Below are positions 16,301 through 22,730 of a stretch of 64,000 bases of DNA, one piece after another. This stretch comes from a virus: positions 1 through 64,000 of IMG/VR virus record IMGVR_UViG_3300032288_003949, one strand, 5' to 3'. The translations under genes were made by a program, and so were the position numbers. Each line of letters opens with the position of its first letter. Position 1 is the stretch's first letter. The notes under the pieces were generated by a model. The model was not told the DNA's origin, made no database searches, and saw only the letters and a list, made by a program, of their open reading frames with translations.

Positions 16301-18666
16301 CGCCCCTTGGGTGCGAAGGTGCCGTCAGCAAGCCTCTTAATGGATGCGATCCGCGATGCGCTCCAGCCACCACGGTTCCCGCCGATGCTGCGGAGCCCGC
16401 TCATAGCCGCGCCACGGAGACGATTGTCGATGCTCGCCTCCTGCAGTTCTATATTCGGATACCGCTTCTTGACAGCGGCTCGCACCTTAGACTTTTCTTC
16501 GGGTGTGCCGAACTGAGCTACGCGAGCAAGGGCGTTACGGGCATGCGCCTCGTCATGGATTGGGTACTTCCGCTCAGACGGGAAGACGAATGCGCTTTCG
16601 GGGAGAGCCTTCTTTTCCTTGTAGGAGAGCTTGGCCTCTTCCATCTCCGGCGGCTCTATCAGTGCGATGATGGGGTTGTTGGGTGAGCCGCATTCGGGGC
16701 AGTACTTCTCGTCACCCTCTAGCTCAGCGCCGCATGAGCACTTCTCGCCCTCGCTCCAGCCACAGTTCGGGCAGTAGGCATGGTCGCCCTTGCCACAGTC
16801 GCAGGTTTCTTTGCCTTCCTGCTCGTAGCCTTCCTTCTCGTAATCTCCCTTGCCGCCCTTCTCAATCTTCACCTCGACTTCGACCTTCATGCCCTCTTGC
16901 ATGTCGGACATTTCGGACTCCCAGTCATCGCAGAGCATGTTGGGGCCTACGGAGTGATCACCGTGCTTCGTGCATTTCCCGTTCTCGTAGTACTCGCAGG
17001 TTTCACAGCGCATGTCTCCAGCGCGGGCCTCGCGTAGGTTCGGCGGACCCTCTGGTGCAGCGACTGCATTGCCGTCTGTTGCGGCCTCTGCGTCGCCTGC
17101 GTCAGACATGGCATCTTCCCGCAGGTTCTCCCAGTCAGGCACGAAGGCTTCGCGCATGTTGAGCGGGCGGCCAGCAGGACGCTTGGCTCGGTCTAGCAGG
17201 AAGTTCATGTCTTTCTTAGTCATCTCTCCCACCGGCTTGCCCATCTTGTCTTGCATCGCGGCTGCGGTTTGTGCGCCGACAATGCCGTCCACCTGCAGAT
17301 TGTTCATCTGCTGGAACTGTCTTACGGCGGCCTCGGTTGCAGAGTCGAACTTGCCGGAAGCATTTTGCATTCCCAGATCCTTCTGGACACCGCGAACCGC
17401 TGCGCCCTTTGAGCCAACGGTTATCCACCTTCCGCCGCGTCCTCTTGGGTGCTTCTTCTCAAACTCAGGGTCTTCCACCTGTCCACGGGGATTGCCCTGC
17501 TTATCGTAGGCAATCTTGCCACCTGGCCCCATGCGAGCGTTGCGCCACTTGGCGTAGGAGCTCAGCGCTGGGGATCCGCCAGCGGATTCTTCCAGCTGGT
17601 CGTTGGAAACCTTGCCGTTGAGCTTCTTCTGGGTCTTAGGTCCGGCTACGCCGTCTGCCTTGAGTCCGATGCGGCGCTGGATTGCCTTGAGTGCTCGCTC
17701 AGTATGGATCCCGAAGACGCCATCTACGCCCGCATCGCCGACGCTTGCCTCCATGATCCAGAGCTGGGCCTGAAGCTTGGCAACGGCTTCTCCCTCCGCC
17801 CCACGCTGGAGCGACTCCTGCATCTGCGCTGCGGCCATGTTGTCGACAAGGTTCGGATACTTGCGCCCTGCCTTCTTCGCCCGTGCCTTCGCAGCGGCCT
17901 TCTGCTTATCGGTCAGCTTCTTGCCCTTCTTGCCCTTCGGGTTCTTCTTCTCCCACGGCGGCGTGTCTTCTGCCATGTCGCCTTCGCTGAGCTGTCCGAA
18001 GGACTCTGCAAGTGCGCGAAGCTCGTCGACTTCGTCAGCGAGCAGGTCGGCAACCTTCTTCATATCGCGGGGCTCTGCTGCGGGGCCACCAAGCCGTCCG
18101 ATCTTGACTGACTCCGACAGGTCTGCCTCCATGAGCTCAATCGCCTTCTTGACGATCTCCTGCTTACCGACTGTCTTCGGCTCGCGGAGCAGCGGGAGCA
18201 TGCCTTCGGCGACGATGAGCCGCTTCTTGACGAGTTGTCCGATCTCCTTGGCGACCTTGTCATCGCAGTGCATCTCCATGAGATCGTCGGCTGCGGTCAG
18301 ATCAAAGGCCTCTTGGAGTTCTGCTGTTTCCTTCAGAGACTTGGCTGCGGTCTTCGCCTTGGACTTGGCTCGCTTGGCCTCCCAAGATGCGACAGCGGCA
18401 CAAGCCTTGGCGCGGGTCGTGGGCTTCAGGTCACCGCCGTTCCAGTTCTTTCCGGTTGAGCACCAGCGCTTTGTCGTGGCGACGGCGGAAGCGATGGCCT
18501 GACCGATGGGCCGCCCGCGCTCGTAGTGCATGTGCTTTGCGATCCGTTCGATGTAGCTCGGAAGACCGCCCGTCTTGTCCACCCAGTTCTGCTTGCCAGG
18601 GACACGCTCCAGATCGGGATAGACCCGACTGCTTACTTCTTGGAGTTCGTTACGAGAAGGTGGCAC
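7306..18666 (-). CDS. Giant 3786-residue multi-module virion polyprotein
   Basis: Starts at GTG. The N-terminal part (1 to about 864) holds a domain beginning 'PGKQNWVDKTGGLPSYIERI' known from phage structural proteins, two peptidoglycan-binding repeats (about 285-355 and 422-480), Cys-rich zinc ribbons (about 553-575 and 622-662) and a DUF6582-like 'YPIHDEAHARNALARV' segment. From residue 865 on, about 25 short modules of 60-270 residues are separated by MxSP linkers, with the Met near residues 865, 940, 1028, 1120, 1223, 1343, 1429, 1517, 1786, 1927, 2085, 2200, 2308, 2420, 2518, 2524, 2605, 2673, 2751, 2890, 3002, 3120, 3564 and 3717. A 60-residue module occurs three times. No stop or frameshift interrupts the 11.4 kb. 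It is probably a processed internal or accessory virion protein. Confidence 0.85.
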   Translation of the reverse strand: MPPSRNELQEVSSRVYPDLERVPGKQNWVDKTGGLPSYIERIAKHMHYERGRPIGQAIASAVATTKRWCSTGKNWNGGDLKPTTRAKACAAVASWEAKRAKSKAKTAAKSLKETAELQEAFDLTAADDLMEMHCDDKVAKEIGQLVKKRLIVAEGMLPLLREPKTVGKQEIVKKAIELMEADLSESVKIGRLGGPAAEPRDMKKVADLLADEVDELRALAESFGQLSEGDMAEDTPPWEKKNPKGKKGKKLTDKQKAAAKARAKKAGRKYPNLVDNMAAAQMQESLQRGAEGEAVAKLQAQLWIMEASVGDAGVDGVFGIHTERALKAIQRRIGLKADGVAGPKTQKKLNGKVSNDQLEESAGGSPALSSYAKWRNARMGPGGKIAYDKQGNPRGQVEDPEFEKKHPRGRGGRWITVGSKGAAVRGVQKDLGMQNASGKFDSATEAAVRQFQQMNNLQVDGIVGAQTAAAMQDKMGKPVGEMTKKDMNFLLDRAKRPAGRPLNMREAFVPDWENLREDAMSDAGDAEAATDGNAVAAPEGPPNLREARAGDMRCETCEYYENGKCTKHGDHSVGPNMLCDDWESEMSDMQEGMKVEVEVKIEKGGKGDYEKEGYEQEGKETCDCGKGDHAYCPNCGWSEGEKCSCGAELEGDEKYCPECGSPNNPIIALIEPPEMEEAKLSYKEKKALPESAFVFPSERKYPIHDEAHARNALARVAQFGTPEEKSKVRAAVKKRYPNIELQEASIDNRLRGAAMSGLRSIGGNRGGWSASRIASIKRLADGTFAPKGRGRVLRPGDSVDLAGTRGKIEPDGKSIRLANGRKLTLNRGAQGTASDAAKLAKMEQDERDMEAPGSKSSEFERGIGMASPNTQWTDGKDRQDDADLRPGSRTAPAQTAGPFEPTVSKSMSRDEFSKRFSTGRQMTQEQIDAMPDAYKKASGMASPAAVTELPDDLKVKYLGADYTPEGSITVEDGKVTGLELRGVKGVAKPVEDALIFGVNNNEFAARTMKAMADRIGAEYELYTDEKGMASPNTQQEIDAMRVADEPDASQFMNPSPDELEKMNDERYAKEVEDDAYDLAYDDGKDYDKLSDAEKQKYRDDAEERLRDQLVARLEAQAEGMASPAGDSPYSDAVKRLVDKGATQSDAQAAIDAAQNNAKEAARGIQYGDMDAANAALAKLPPADAFALREKIGDVTKDMTPEQRRNAVAELQDLYRGFGMQSGMASPSDYESAESVKAAIADSLSRNNSWTWTDADLEILRDAVPGFDALGTTRSPSPRWKPRDPSLKRNTTSYTPDEMVKILDALDPNAMDANYEGAIPDLRKEIFMTLDVADPDDPEGPTGMASPASPTGVEPGSTYERAWKAIGGNKGIDTADEAKLRDWLQRFDGLEPNDEFSDGVLVKDTPVDDLRAFAKDTLADFWYQQDPSNMASPVGPSSFDEEDRIVAEKEAQALADFEEQVFSLILDRQAGRLSQAEFDSQVDELKFETPGVGGDQGLRERQMDDAVKRQERFAASGMASPVYGFNQQNRAQLKAKYDGLDDATRSAIDEAAGTDELRRYAYGERIADAQETWKSRVAIPTDNVDNYTAELAKATEGIYGGEGDEFRGQFGMFSAEGDMAVKKFIDDLPPNTTSDELETGLEALPFSESSDTVVRDQAYDYALGTGKLDLVDYEKTAILPSDEEEARRAKAAASAAAMKATPTPAQPVPYDSDDFALLGKDADEANKYLGAALRQAAEKQGGISEDEIDPLLEDIKARYPDSAATDTEVGERVYKWAVDNNALKGGMASPAVSVLNDGWGKRGRNPEKAAEMLRSVGAEGSPFAAAFDMIGLDSSTADFVMKKIDELPEFGSTDEVLNILYDDAVVEGYGLDDGGDFPGSFEQQAEAMVNDQWWNHVVAAALEYAEAQGVISPRQVDDWFDRNWRGGMASPADLTPEQRRIVERRTSDLLPAGDYFVGDPAYAFDGDAWTEALDSSEGFDELNYGAKIMQGPAFTASGTAYGDGTYTGSDGKSYSVDAGLLGVVPAGEGQPTPRGMQRVTFDNSFSVEFDDDSGQVRIGNITIETDEDDDYDLYEEDDLYDDEPMMESPAGGPTKVEAMAEKFGGDSPEAGRALEVWAGTGWDIGRDTPGSNYSATKKIDGGYVSVYPDGGAEVRDDEGYVVAFSNIALRDEPMQVQTEAEKALKGDFGGSVQFQSISGGMASPAGWGAPPREYKSLQGIYRARNTLNSLEPSAESVAQAKDELDAEIIPLKNVLMVSQTGGERFLGILSDLEALKTDPDITEEKVQRLVSEMTAAIDEVLAGDIPTGMASPAGGGRTKAAIIKRDADEYAKGFGGLANKSSGILIDNVRRKEGLTGDENEILRIARALKNQEQLNAKDRQLAAKLYFEAKQIAFKPISDRALRRTAGKRNKAVSQGLSGMQSPAWAQRQDLVGVSPIRSGSGRVRNLGAMNNEKLVAVAMQQANAQQIDQDGVTAIVQEIQRRQDLPEMDDKYLEKSEVVGNALYQLVTEQGAEPAGMASPNAMQSPNQIPYAQALRQGNLDRNGREVVGTVILNMLEQIDPDNPNEALDIGQKLQRGVVLDTARSETAADLLERAASVLSGDGMQSPISMAKVYAEGEAVSWSGNDGIVLSSRREMDGSRPIDYYDIQLTGTGQIIEVREDLLQSQGEARGMASPATPERPIGSTVLLPDGSTGTIKRYYDQPVDPDTSGGDLRQDVIGYEQPATSKRVVVDTPTGEQDLPHWAVTGTGMASPAILPVSTKDIQGQVLNADSDVAESLGIQLLDGPQDEFDDTPMIITAGGKAFKIDVEIENIDEGWTSDLARFDALQAALGNLTPSATGDTYGDVDIDFGGDNDPAANPVWRSIGYGQAGDAEAGGTFTVEEWKPKGMESPFDYVIAAERDRARPADPATMQPGNEGAALEDITPVDSPNMPERAFPSQEILLSNGTTYTELPRSYLHRSIPTVHTTKNTIRPLTAEDLKRVENGQLDGVRVNQPVPVGMKSPAAIEHKARVKQVAEGRNVYMPHGTVIKSGEGQPTIAHGYSEGPVAAESLSPDRAAAVTVQVADALDSLASQDPEFLGTNYTEEVFAGFVNDKDVFSLADLTAVRPDELAGYEQGMASPVAASTVDLPANYSDNLDAVEMHQMPAGTLFADVGGYTYVLHRATNKEGKWYIAKPVDADGNIIQDDPHPDAEVGKPHSPTKRILHWRFAPRSTGGMHPDYAEEVDATFVPNTDEKAAELEAAGVEPNDATQQAVEGVKLGLDAYAAGSPIRSAKGNIRNVKAMKNEKFLPLYEEMQDFATIDPDGWERVNQEYGRRSALPESDPKYLPSQAPAAAPEAPAAAPAAPTPKEKVAKPNKKAVANWAQDGTTASPARSPKGNIRNIKAMNNDKLLGLINQMTDTNYEGQTFAAADPDAWAKITEVAESRGINLPEVDMPQYQPGAAPVAPPVADLPESEKGIYDAIKGNIGTEDAPTPETTPEPAPVPAVDEGMSPEDAAIAAGEVAFEQSAANVASELGGGWDGAQVIAALGDLAQKGVDIDVENESPQTVAAVLKATGAEPMASPAGEIGDGEGPVYDGGYSGFNKSVDPASIFTAGGIETFAGDSYRIPLYTAALTLDTALENDGQFINADAIKARMDETSKALDDNPRWSEASKTAIKANLRAAWDELRDYEVSNAAPVENITRARQNLDAAYREIGVELENNPAFRGDSESMASPMGGPLDGMGQVQPEMSAAEEEAMAKADEGAYDQMSTSELIYALGVSPNTELSRQELIDRLRAKQGQ
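7508..16084 (-). repeat. Dispersed 15-17 base repeat encoding G-M-A-S-P-A linkers
   Basis: On the plus strand the unit reads GCGGGCGATGCCATGCC (minus: GGCATGGCATCGCCCGC, encoding GMASPA). Close or exact copies occur near 9300, 10400, 10640, 11735, 12060, 12880, 13300, 14110, 14370, 14630, 14990, 15300, 15575, 15840 and 16065. Looser copies (GMQSP, GMKSP, MESP) are near 9660, 9990, 10850, 11095, 11405 and 12410. All are in the same frame of the giant gene, at irregular 200-800 base spacing. Confidence 0.85.
8355..11380 (-). repeat. Three copies of a 60-residue protein module
   Basis: Within the giant protein, segments near residues 2432-2495, 3272-3330 and 3375-3440 share the pattern 'SP.RS..G..RN..AM.N.K...' followed by an Asp-rich helix and 'DP/QDG...I..E...R...LPE.D..Y'. 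The first is about 840 residues from the second; the second and third are nearly adjacent. The module is likely a small alpha-helical domain duplicated within the gene. Confidence 0.75.
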
Positions 18667-18712
18667 TGTGCGAATGCTAAAGGTTGTGGCTCAGGGTTCC
18701 CGAAAATGACTT

Positions 18713-18985
18713 TCAGCGTGTCGCCCTAGCTGCGAGCGCGTCGATGAAGCGTTCGATGTCGATCCGATTGCCCTGATCGTGGTAGCAATCGTCCCAGACC
18801 TTCTTCGTAGAGATTAGTGCGTCTTTCCATTCTTGGCGGCTCTGCTTATCGTGCGGCCAGCGGACTCGTTGAAGGGCGATTTTCCACGCATGCTCAAAAG
18901 AGATTTGCCGCCCCTTCATGGCGACAAGTTCCTGAAGCAACTGTTGTGGTGGTGTCGGCCTAGTCTTTCTCGCTGGTGTTGGCAT
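18713..18985 (-). CDS. Hypothetical protein
   Basis: A 90-residue basic helical protein ('FEHAWKIALQRVRWPHDKQSRQEWKDAL'). The ATG at 18985 lies inside the 3' end of the preceding gene (26-base overlap). No family is recognised. It lies between the Nudix gene and the 3786-residue gene, so it may be a small head or assembly factor. Confidence 0.65.
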   Translation of the reverse strand: MPTPARKTRPTPPQQLLQELVAMKGRQISFEHAWKIALQRVRWPHDKQSRQEWKDALISTKKVWDDCYHDQGNRIDIERFIDALAARATR

Positions 18986-19160
18986 CGGCCCCGCGCATCT
19001 GAACCTGCGCGTCGCCCCTGTAGGTTGCAATGGCTGCCATCATCAGTCGCAGTTCCCGTTCAATCGCAGCGAGGGAGCGATCCCGTTCGGCGGGATCCGC
19101 GAGAGATGCCTGCTGGACCTCGATGAAGTTTCGGAGAGCTGTTACTTCGGGCAGTGACAT
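18960..19160 (-). CDS. Hypothetical small helical protein
   Basis: A 66-residue protein, almost entirely helical ('LRNFIEVQQASLADPAERDRSLAAIERELRLMMAAI'), ending in an acidic tail. It sits 15 bases after the Nudix stop and overlaps the next gene. Function unknown. Confidence 0.65.
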   Translation of the reverse strand: MSLPEVTALRNFIEVQQASLADPAERDRSLAAIERELRLMMAAIATYRGDAQVQMRGADANTSEKD

Positions 19161-19175
19161 GGCTCGGAGTGTGAA

Positions 19176-19727
19176 TCAGCCTTCGGACGGAATGATCTGT
19201 TCGACGATCCGGCGGTCTTGCTCATGGGTGAGCAGCTTCATGGCTTCTGCGGGCTCCACCCAGCGAAGCTCGTCGACTTCTTCGTTGGGCTGAAAGGCAT
19301 CCATCTCGTTTGGCCGCATCAGGAAGTATCTGACGATCTTCTCGTCGTTGACCGACGGGTTGAGTTCTCTGGTCGGCTCGGCGCTGATGCCCGTTTCTTC
19401 CAGGACTTCCCGCACTGCGGTCTGCTCGGCTTCTTCGTCGGCTTCTGGTTTGCCCTTCGGCAGCGACCAGTCGTCCTGTTTCGTTCGATGGATGACGGCG
19501 ATCTTCGGCATGTCGCCTTCTTCGTCTAGGACTACGCCACCTGCGGATGTTTCGGAATCTACTCCCGTCGGGATGTCTGAGCGATACAAACTTCTAGTGG
19601 CCATCCAGATCGTGGCATCGTCACCACCAATCTCAGCCGCCGCACGAACAGCGGCGCGAGATGCCATATCCCATCTCGCTCGCTGTTCTGGCGTTGTCAC
19701 ATACTCGGGATAGCTTCGCTCCGGCAT
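19176..19727 (-). CDS. Nudix hydrolase
   Basis: A 183-residue protein. Residues 1 to about 55 form a helical extension. The rest is a Nudix fold with the box 'GKPEADEEAEQTAVREVLEETGI', matching G-x5-E-x7-R-E-x2-E-E-x-G, preceded by 'DDWSLPKGKPE'. Nudix enzymes hydrolyse nucleoside diphosphates linked to another group; the substrate here is unknown. An upstream in-frame ATG is rejected because it lies inside the previous gene, while ATG 19727 has a GAAGGG ribosome site. Confidence 0.88.
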   Translation of the reverse strand: MPERSYPEYVTTPEQRARWDMASRAAVRAAAEIGGDDATIWMATRSLYRSDIPTGVDSETSAGGVVLDEEGDMPKIAVIHRTKQDDWSLPKGKPEADEEAEQTAVREVLEETGISAEPTRELNPSVNDEKIVRYFLMRPNEMDAFQPNEEVDELRWVEPAEAMKLLTHEQDRRIVEQIIPSEG

Positions 19728-19737
19728 GCCCTTCAGA

Positions 19738-20181
19738 CTACCGCCCTTCGCCGATGTTATCCAGCCAGTCCTCCAGCGCCCTTTCGTCGCTGAGTTCCCA
19801 TCGGTCGTCTTCACCTTCGCGGTGAATGTCCAGCAGTGTTGCCCAGACCTCGTGGTAGAGATCGGCCCGCTCGCGGTTGCGCTTGGCTACCGCGTTCTTG
19901 AAGTTGCCGTAGTCGATCTCGGTCATGAGTCGCAGGCTGAGTTCCATCCATGCCTGTCGCGGCACGATGAGCCGCCAGTGGTAATCAGCCTGTGGTGTAT
20001 GCACGATCTTGTCGGTGTCGAAGCCGTCGACGCTGGCCGACTTGTAGTCGCGCCTCACTGCATCGGCGAGTTCGCACAGGTTGACCAGATCATCGCGGGA
20101 TCTCGCCCGCACCATCAGGACCTGCAGGTCATCGTTGTGTTCAACCACGCTGTAGAAGCCGTATTTCGTTTGAAGCCACAT
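19738..20181 (-). CDS. Conserved actinophage protein of unknown function
   Basis: A 147-residue protein beginning 'MWLQTKYGFYSVVEH', with 'VRARSRDDLVNL' and 'DYHWRLIVPRQAW' strands and a 'DIDYGNFKNAVA' type motif ('EIDYGNFKNAV' here). This pattern is common in small proteins of actinobacteria and their phages whose function is not established. It is preceded by AAGGAGGAATC. Next gene downstream is the Nudix hydrolase. Confidence 0.8.
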   Translation of the reverse strand: MWLQTKYGFYSVVEHNDDLQVLMVRARSRDDLVNLCELADAVRRDYKSASVDGFDTDKIVHTPQADYHWRLIVPRQAWMELSLRLMTEIDYGNFKNAVAKRNRERADLYHEVWATLLDIHREGEDDRWELSDERALEDWLDNIGEGR

Positions 20182-20240
20182 GATTCCTCCTTGGGTAATG
20201 TCAGGGACGACAGGATACCCCTGCCGCCCCTAACAGTCAA

Positions 20241-21248
20241 CTAGGCTGCGAGGACCAGTTCCAGACCGCGCTGCTTCAGGTCATGGTCTTCGAAGCTCCG
20301 TGCCATCTGATCGGTTCGCACCGTGTAGCGGCGATACCAGTCGGCATACTCCGCTACCGCGTTGGCCGCGCACCACTTGGTTCCAGGGCTGTTGCCGCGT
20401 GTGTCTCCGTTCGGATTCAGTCCTTCGAAGATGCTCATCAGCATCTCGCGGGACTCCTCGCGGTTCTTGCGGGCCAGTTCGCCGAGGTCATCGATCTTGT
20501 CCAGTCCGAGCAGCGGGCTTACCACTCGCTCGTCGTAGGCATTCGGTGACATCGGGATCTGGGCGAGCTCATCGCCAAGCTTCTTGAAGGCCGCGTCCCA
20601 GTCAAGCGTGAGCTGCATGACCTTTCGTGCCTCGTTGAGCTTCGCGTCCAGATCGCCTGTGTGCCGGAACCTGTAGCTGCGGTTTGCGCTCCCGCGCATC
20701 GCCCAGCCGAGGGTGTTGGCGCAGACTACCCGCACATTGGTCGCTGCGGCGGTGACCGCCATGCTCCCGTCGTGCGAGTTGGCGCAGTAGACATAGCGCA
20801 TCACTTCGTCGCCGCCTACTTCCACCATCTCAGGGATGACCGCGAGCACCCAGACGCGCCTGCCGTTCTGCAGGCTGCCTGCGGTTTCGATCTGGACATC
20901 TGTTCCGAGGACCGCATCCAGCCATGCGAATGCGTCCCTGTTCGGCACGACCTTGTAGTCCTTGCCGACGATGCCGAGAACATGCCGCGTGTCCTGTCGG
21001 ATGTTCGCCATCCATCCATCCACCTGCGTGAGCGTGGACTCTGCTGCTGGCACATACATGCCCTTCTCGTTGTCAGTGACAGGCCCCATCGTGAAGAGTG
21101 GGTGCTGCTCCACTTCCCATGTGAGTCCTGAGAGTTCCAGCGCGTGGTCGATGTCGGACGGGTAGTCGTCCAGCACCGCGCCCAGGCCATGCCAAGGCAC
21201 CTTCCGCACTGAGAACATTGAATCGTGCTGCAGGATTTCGTGACTCAT
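20241..21248 (-). CDS. DUF932 / phage-plasmid-like protein
   Basis: A 335-residue member of the DUF932 family. It has the typical N-terminal 'PWHGLG' motif, 'TLTQVDGWMANIRQDT', 'GIVGKDYKVVPNRDAFAWLD', 'VYCANSHDGSMAV..AATNVRVVCANTL' and the C-terminal 'NSPGTKWCAANAVAEYADW' segment. These proteins occur widely on phages and plasmids, and their role is not settled. Start ATG 21248 (not the longer in-frame ATG) follows GAAAGGAGCAGGAA and an extended -10 (TACAGT at 21281-21286, minus strand). A palindromic operator lies upstream at 21312-21328. Confidence 0.88.
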   Translation of the reverse strand: MSHEILQHDSMFSVRKVPWHGLGAVLDDYPSDIDHALELSGLTWEVEQHPLFTMGPVTDNEKGMYVPAAESTLTQVDGWMANIRQDTRHVLGIVGKDYKVVPNRDAFAWLDAVLGTDVQIETAGSLQNGRRVWVLAVIPEMVEVGGDEVMRYVYCANSHDGSMAVTAAATNVRVVCANTLGWAMRGSANRSYRFRHTGDLDAKLNEARKVMQLTLDWDAAFKKLGDELAQIPMSPNAYDERVVSPLLGLDKIDDLGELARKNREESREMLMSIFEGLNPNGDTRGNSPGTKWCAANAVAEYADWYRRYTVRTDQMARSFEDHDLKQRGLELVLAA

Positions 21249-21330
21249 TTCCTGCTCCTTTCTGGTCGGTTGCACGACACACTGTATCACACATTTCTCG
21301 GAGTCAGAAATTGTCGTGGTGGACGACACT
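21249..21330 (-). promoter_or_regulatory. Promoter and operator of the DUF932 gene
   Basis: Minus strand: extended -10 TGA-TACAGT (21281-21289), then a GTGCAACCGACCAGAAAGGAG leader. Upstream is the inverted repeat TGTCGT-GGTGG-ACGACA (21312-21328), which shares its arms with the palindrome at 3191-3207. Confidence 0.55.
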
Positions 21331-21354
21331 TAGTCCATCAGACCTGTAGTCGCG

Positions 21355-21516
21355 CTAGTAGTAGTCTGTGGCCACGCGCTTGCCGCGTTGCCCGCAGGTC
21401 GCGCAGGCGCTCTGTGCCTCGACCTTTGCCTTCGGGTTAGTCCCATCGATCTCCCAGCGCTTATTGCACTTCTGGCAGACCATCTGGAGCCAAGGCCGCT
21501 TTAGTCGACCCGCCAT
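21355..21516 (-). CDS. 53-residue zinc-finger protein
   Basis: A short gene whose ATG at 21516 overlaps the 3' end of the preceding gene. It encodes MAGRLKRPWLQ, then two CxxC knuckles ('MVCQKCNKRW' and 'SACATCGQRG') and a final TDYY, the pattern of a single zinc ribbon. It could bind nucleic acid or protein. The overlap and Cys spacing make it likely real. Confidence 0.65.
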   Translation of the reverse strand: MAGRLKRPWLQMVCQKCNKRWEIDGTNPKAKVEAQSACATCGQRGKRVATDYY

Positions 21517-21698
21517 CCGCTCTCCCAGAGTTCGTGTTGGCTCTTAAACCTGGCGATGGGCCGTTTCGTGTCGTAGTCGAACACGGTCAGGCCAGCCTGC
21601 TCGCGCAAGTAGCCCAAGAGCATGCCATCTTTCTCTGCCTTCTTCATCGGCAGCATTGGGCGACACGGCCAGAGTGAGGGCTGGTCAATCAGTTCCAT
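21501..21698 (-). CDS. Hypothetical protein
   Basis: A 65-residue protein starting MELIDQPSLWPCRPMLPMKK. It has a 'LREQAGLTVFDYDTKRPIARFKS' beta hairpin. It overlaps the genes before and after it by about 15 bases, as throughout this small-gene operon (21355-22356). Unknown function. Confidence 0.65.
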   Translation of the reverse strand: MELIDQPSLWPCRPMLPMKKAEKDGMLLGYLREQAGLTVFDYDTKRPIARFKSQHELWESGWRVD

Positions 21699-21933
21699 CT
21701 GCGTCGGGATCCGGCAGCCCGTAGTAATCGTGGTGTGCAATTACGCTGGTATCGATCCTAAGCCCTGAGCTCAGTCGCTCTGCTTTCTCCCGCAGGGTGA
21801 TGCCGTCGCAAAACAGATTGGAGCATCCGATGGTCGGCTTGCCAGTCTCGTTGTTAATGATCAGCCACTTGCGCTGCGAGACTGGCTCGGCCTTCCCGCC
21901 GATCTTTCGTTGTGCTGTCTTTCGTTTACTCAA
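21685..21933 (-). CDS. Hypothetical protein
   Basis: An 82-residue protein with a basic N-terminus (KRKTAQRKIGGK), a short beta stretch 'KWLIINNETGKPTIGCSNLFCDG' with two Cys, and an acidic end. It is overlapped on both sides by operon neighbours. No family recognised. Confidence 0.65.
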   Translation of the reverse strand: MSKRKTAQRKIGGKAEPVSQRKWLIINNETGKPTIGCSNLFCDGITLREKAERLSSGLRIDTSVIAHHDYYGLPDPDADGTD

Positions 21934-22120
21934 GGTGATCAGGCTCTCTTTCGATCCACGCTACGGTTGCAATCGCATCGGACAGATCCTTCACTGGGAT
22001 CGCACCAACCTTTGGCTGGGTCGGGTGAATCACCCAGAGTTCCTTGCCGCCGCGATAGATGTAGCTCGCGCCAGACTTGGCTTCAAGGTGGATGCTGCTG
22101 ATCCCTTCCGGAAACTTCAA
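21926..22120 (-). CDS. Hypothetical small beta protein
   Basis: A 64-residue protein ('SGASYIYRGGKELWVIHPTQPKVGAIPVKD'), probably a small beta sheet plus helix. It overlaps the upstream gene by ATGA (22117-22120). Unknown function. Confidence 0.65.
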   Translation of the reverse strand: MKFPEGISSIHLEAKSGASYIYRGGKELWVIHPTQPKVGAIPVKDLSDAIATVAWIEREPDHLE

Positions 22121-22356
22121 TTCATTTCCAGACGAAACTCCATGCAGATGGGCAGGTCTTCCGGCATGTCCTTCGGCACTTCTTCAAGCTCATGCAGGTC
22201 GCCGTTCTGATCTCTGGCAGCGAGCCCATTGTTGGTCGGCACCGTAAAGGTGACCTTCTTGCGGCTGTCGGTCGCTTCCGAGTCCCGCATCTGCATCTGG
22301 GCCTTCAGCGGCTGTCCGTTCTTGTCGACGGTAATCACCGTCGGGCGCGTCATCAT
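22117..22356 (-). CDS. Hypothetical protein, first gene of a small operon
   Basis: A 79-residue protein with a beta-rich N-terminus ('PTVITVDKNGQPLKAQMQM') and an acidic C-terminal third. It is the first gene of the 22356-21355 operon. Start follows AAGGAGAAACC and the GCAACCGACCGAAGGAG leader; the extended -10 TGG-TAGATT (minus, 22385-22393) lies in the end of the preceding gene. A second ATG one codon later is equally possible. Confidence 0.7.
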   Translation of the reverse strand: MMTRPTVITVDKNGQPLKAQMQMRDSEATDSRKKVTFTVPTNNGLAARDQNGDLHELEEVPKDMPEDLPICMEFRLEMN

Positions 22357-22382
22357 GGTTTCTCCTTCGGTCGGTTGCTCAG

Positions 22383-22730
22383 TTAATCTACCACATTACT
22401 GCGGTCGAATCTCCTGATAATCAGAGCAAGGTGCTTGCGCTTCCGCTCTGGGAGGCGGGCAAGTGTCGTCTGATAGTTGAAGCCAAGCTGCCGCATGATT
22501 CGATGTGCTTTTGCCGGACCCACAGATCGGATGCACTCCAGAAGGGACCTGACTTCAATGCCTTCAAGGTCTTTCGGCGGGTCACATATGAGTTCGCCGA
22601 GCTCTCGGATTGTGATATCTCCGCAGCGTATCTCCTGCTTGACATGTGCGCGGTAGTAGCGGACCTTGTTCGCCCCCTTGAGTGCTTTCATTCGCTGCTT
22701 CAGTGCGGCATCCATCTTTACGGCGGTCAT
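22383..22730 (-). CDS. mIHF-like nucleoid DNA-binding protein
   Basis: A 115-residue basic protein. An N-terminal helix (about 5-35, 'KQRMKALKGANKVRYYRAHVKQ') precedes a helix-two-turn-helix-like core (about 65-110): 'LLECIRSVGPAKAHRIMRQLG' then 'LARLPERKRKHLALII'. This matches the order and spacing of actinobacterial integration host factor (mIHF), in which the H2TH binds DNA backbone. mIHF is an actinobacterial family, so it supports the host inference. Similarity judged by eye. Confidence 0.65.
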   Translation of the reverse strand: MTAVKMDAALKQRMKALKGANKVRYYRAHVKQEIRCGDITIRELGELICDPPKDLEGIEVRSLLECIRSVGPAKAHRIMRQLGFNYQTTLARLPERKRKHLALIIRRFDRSNVVD

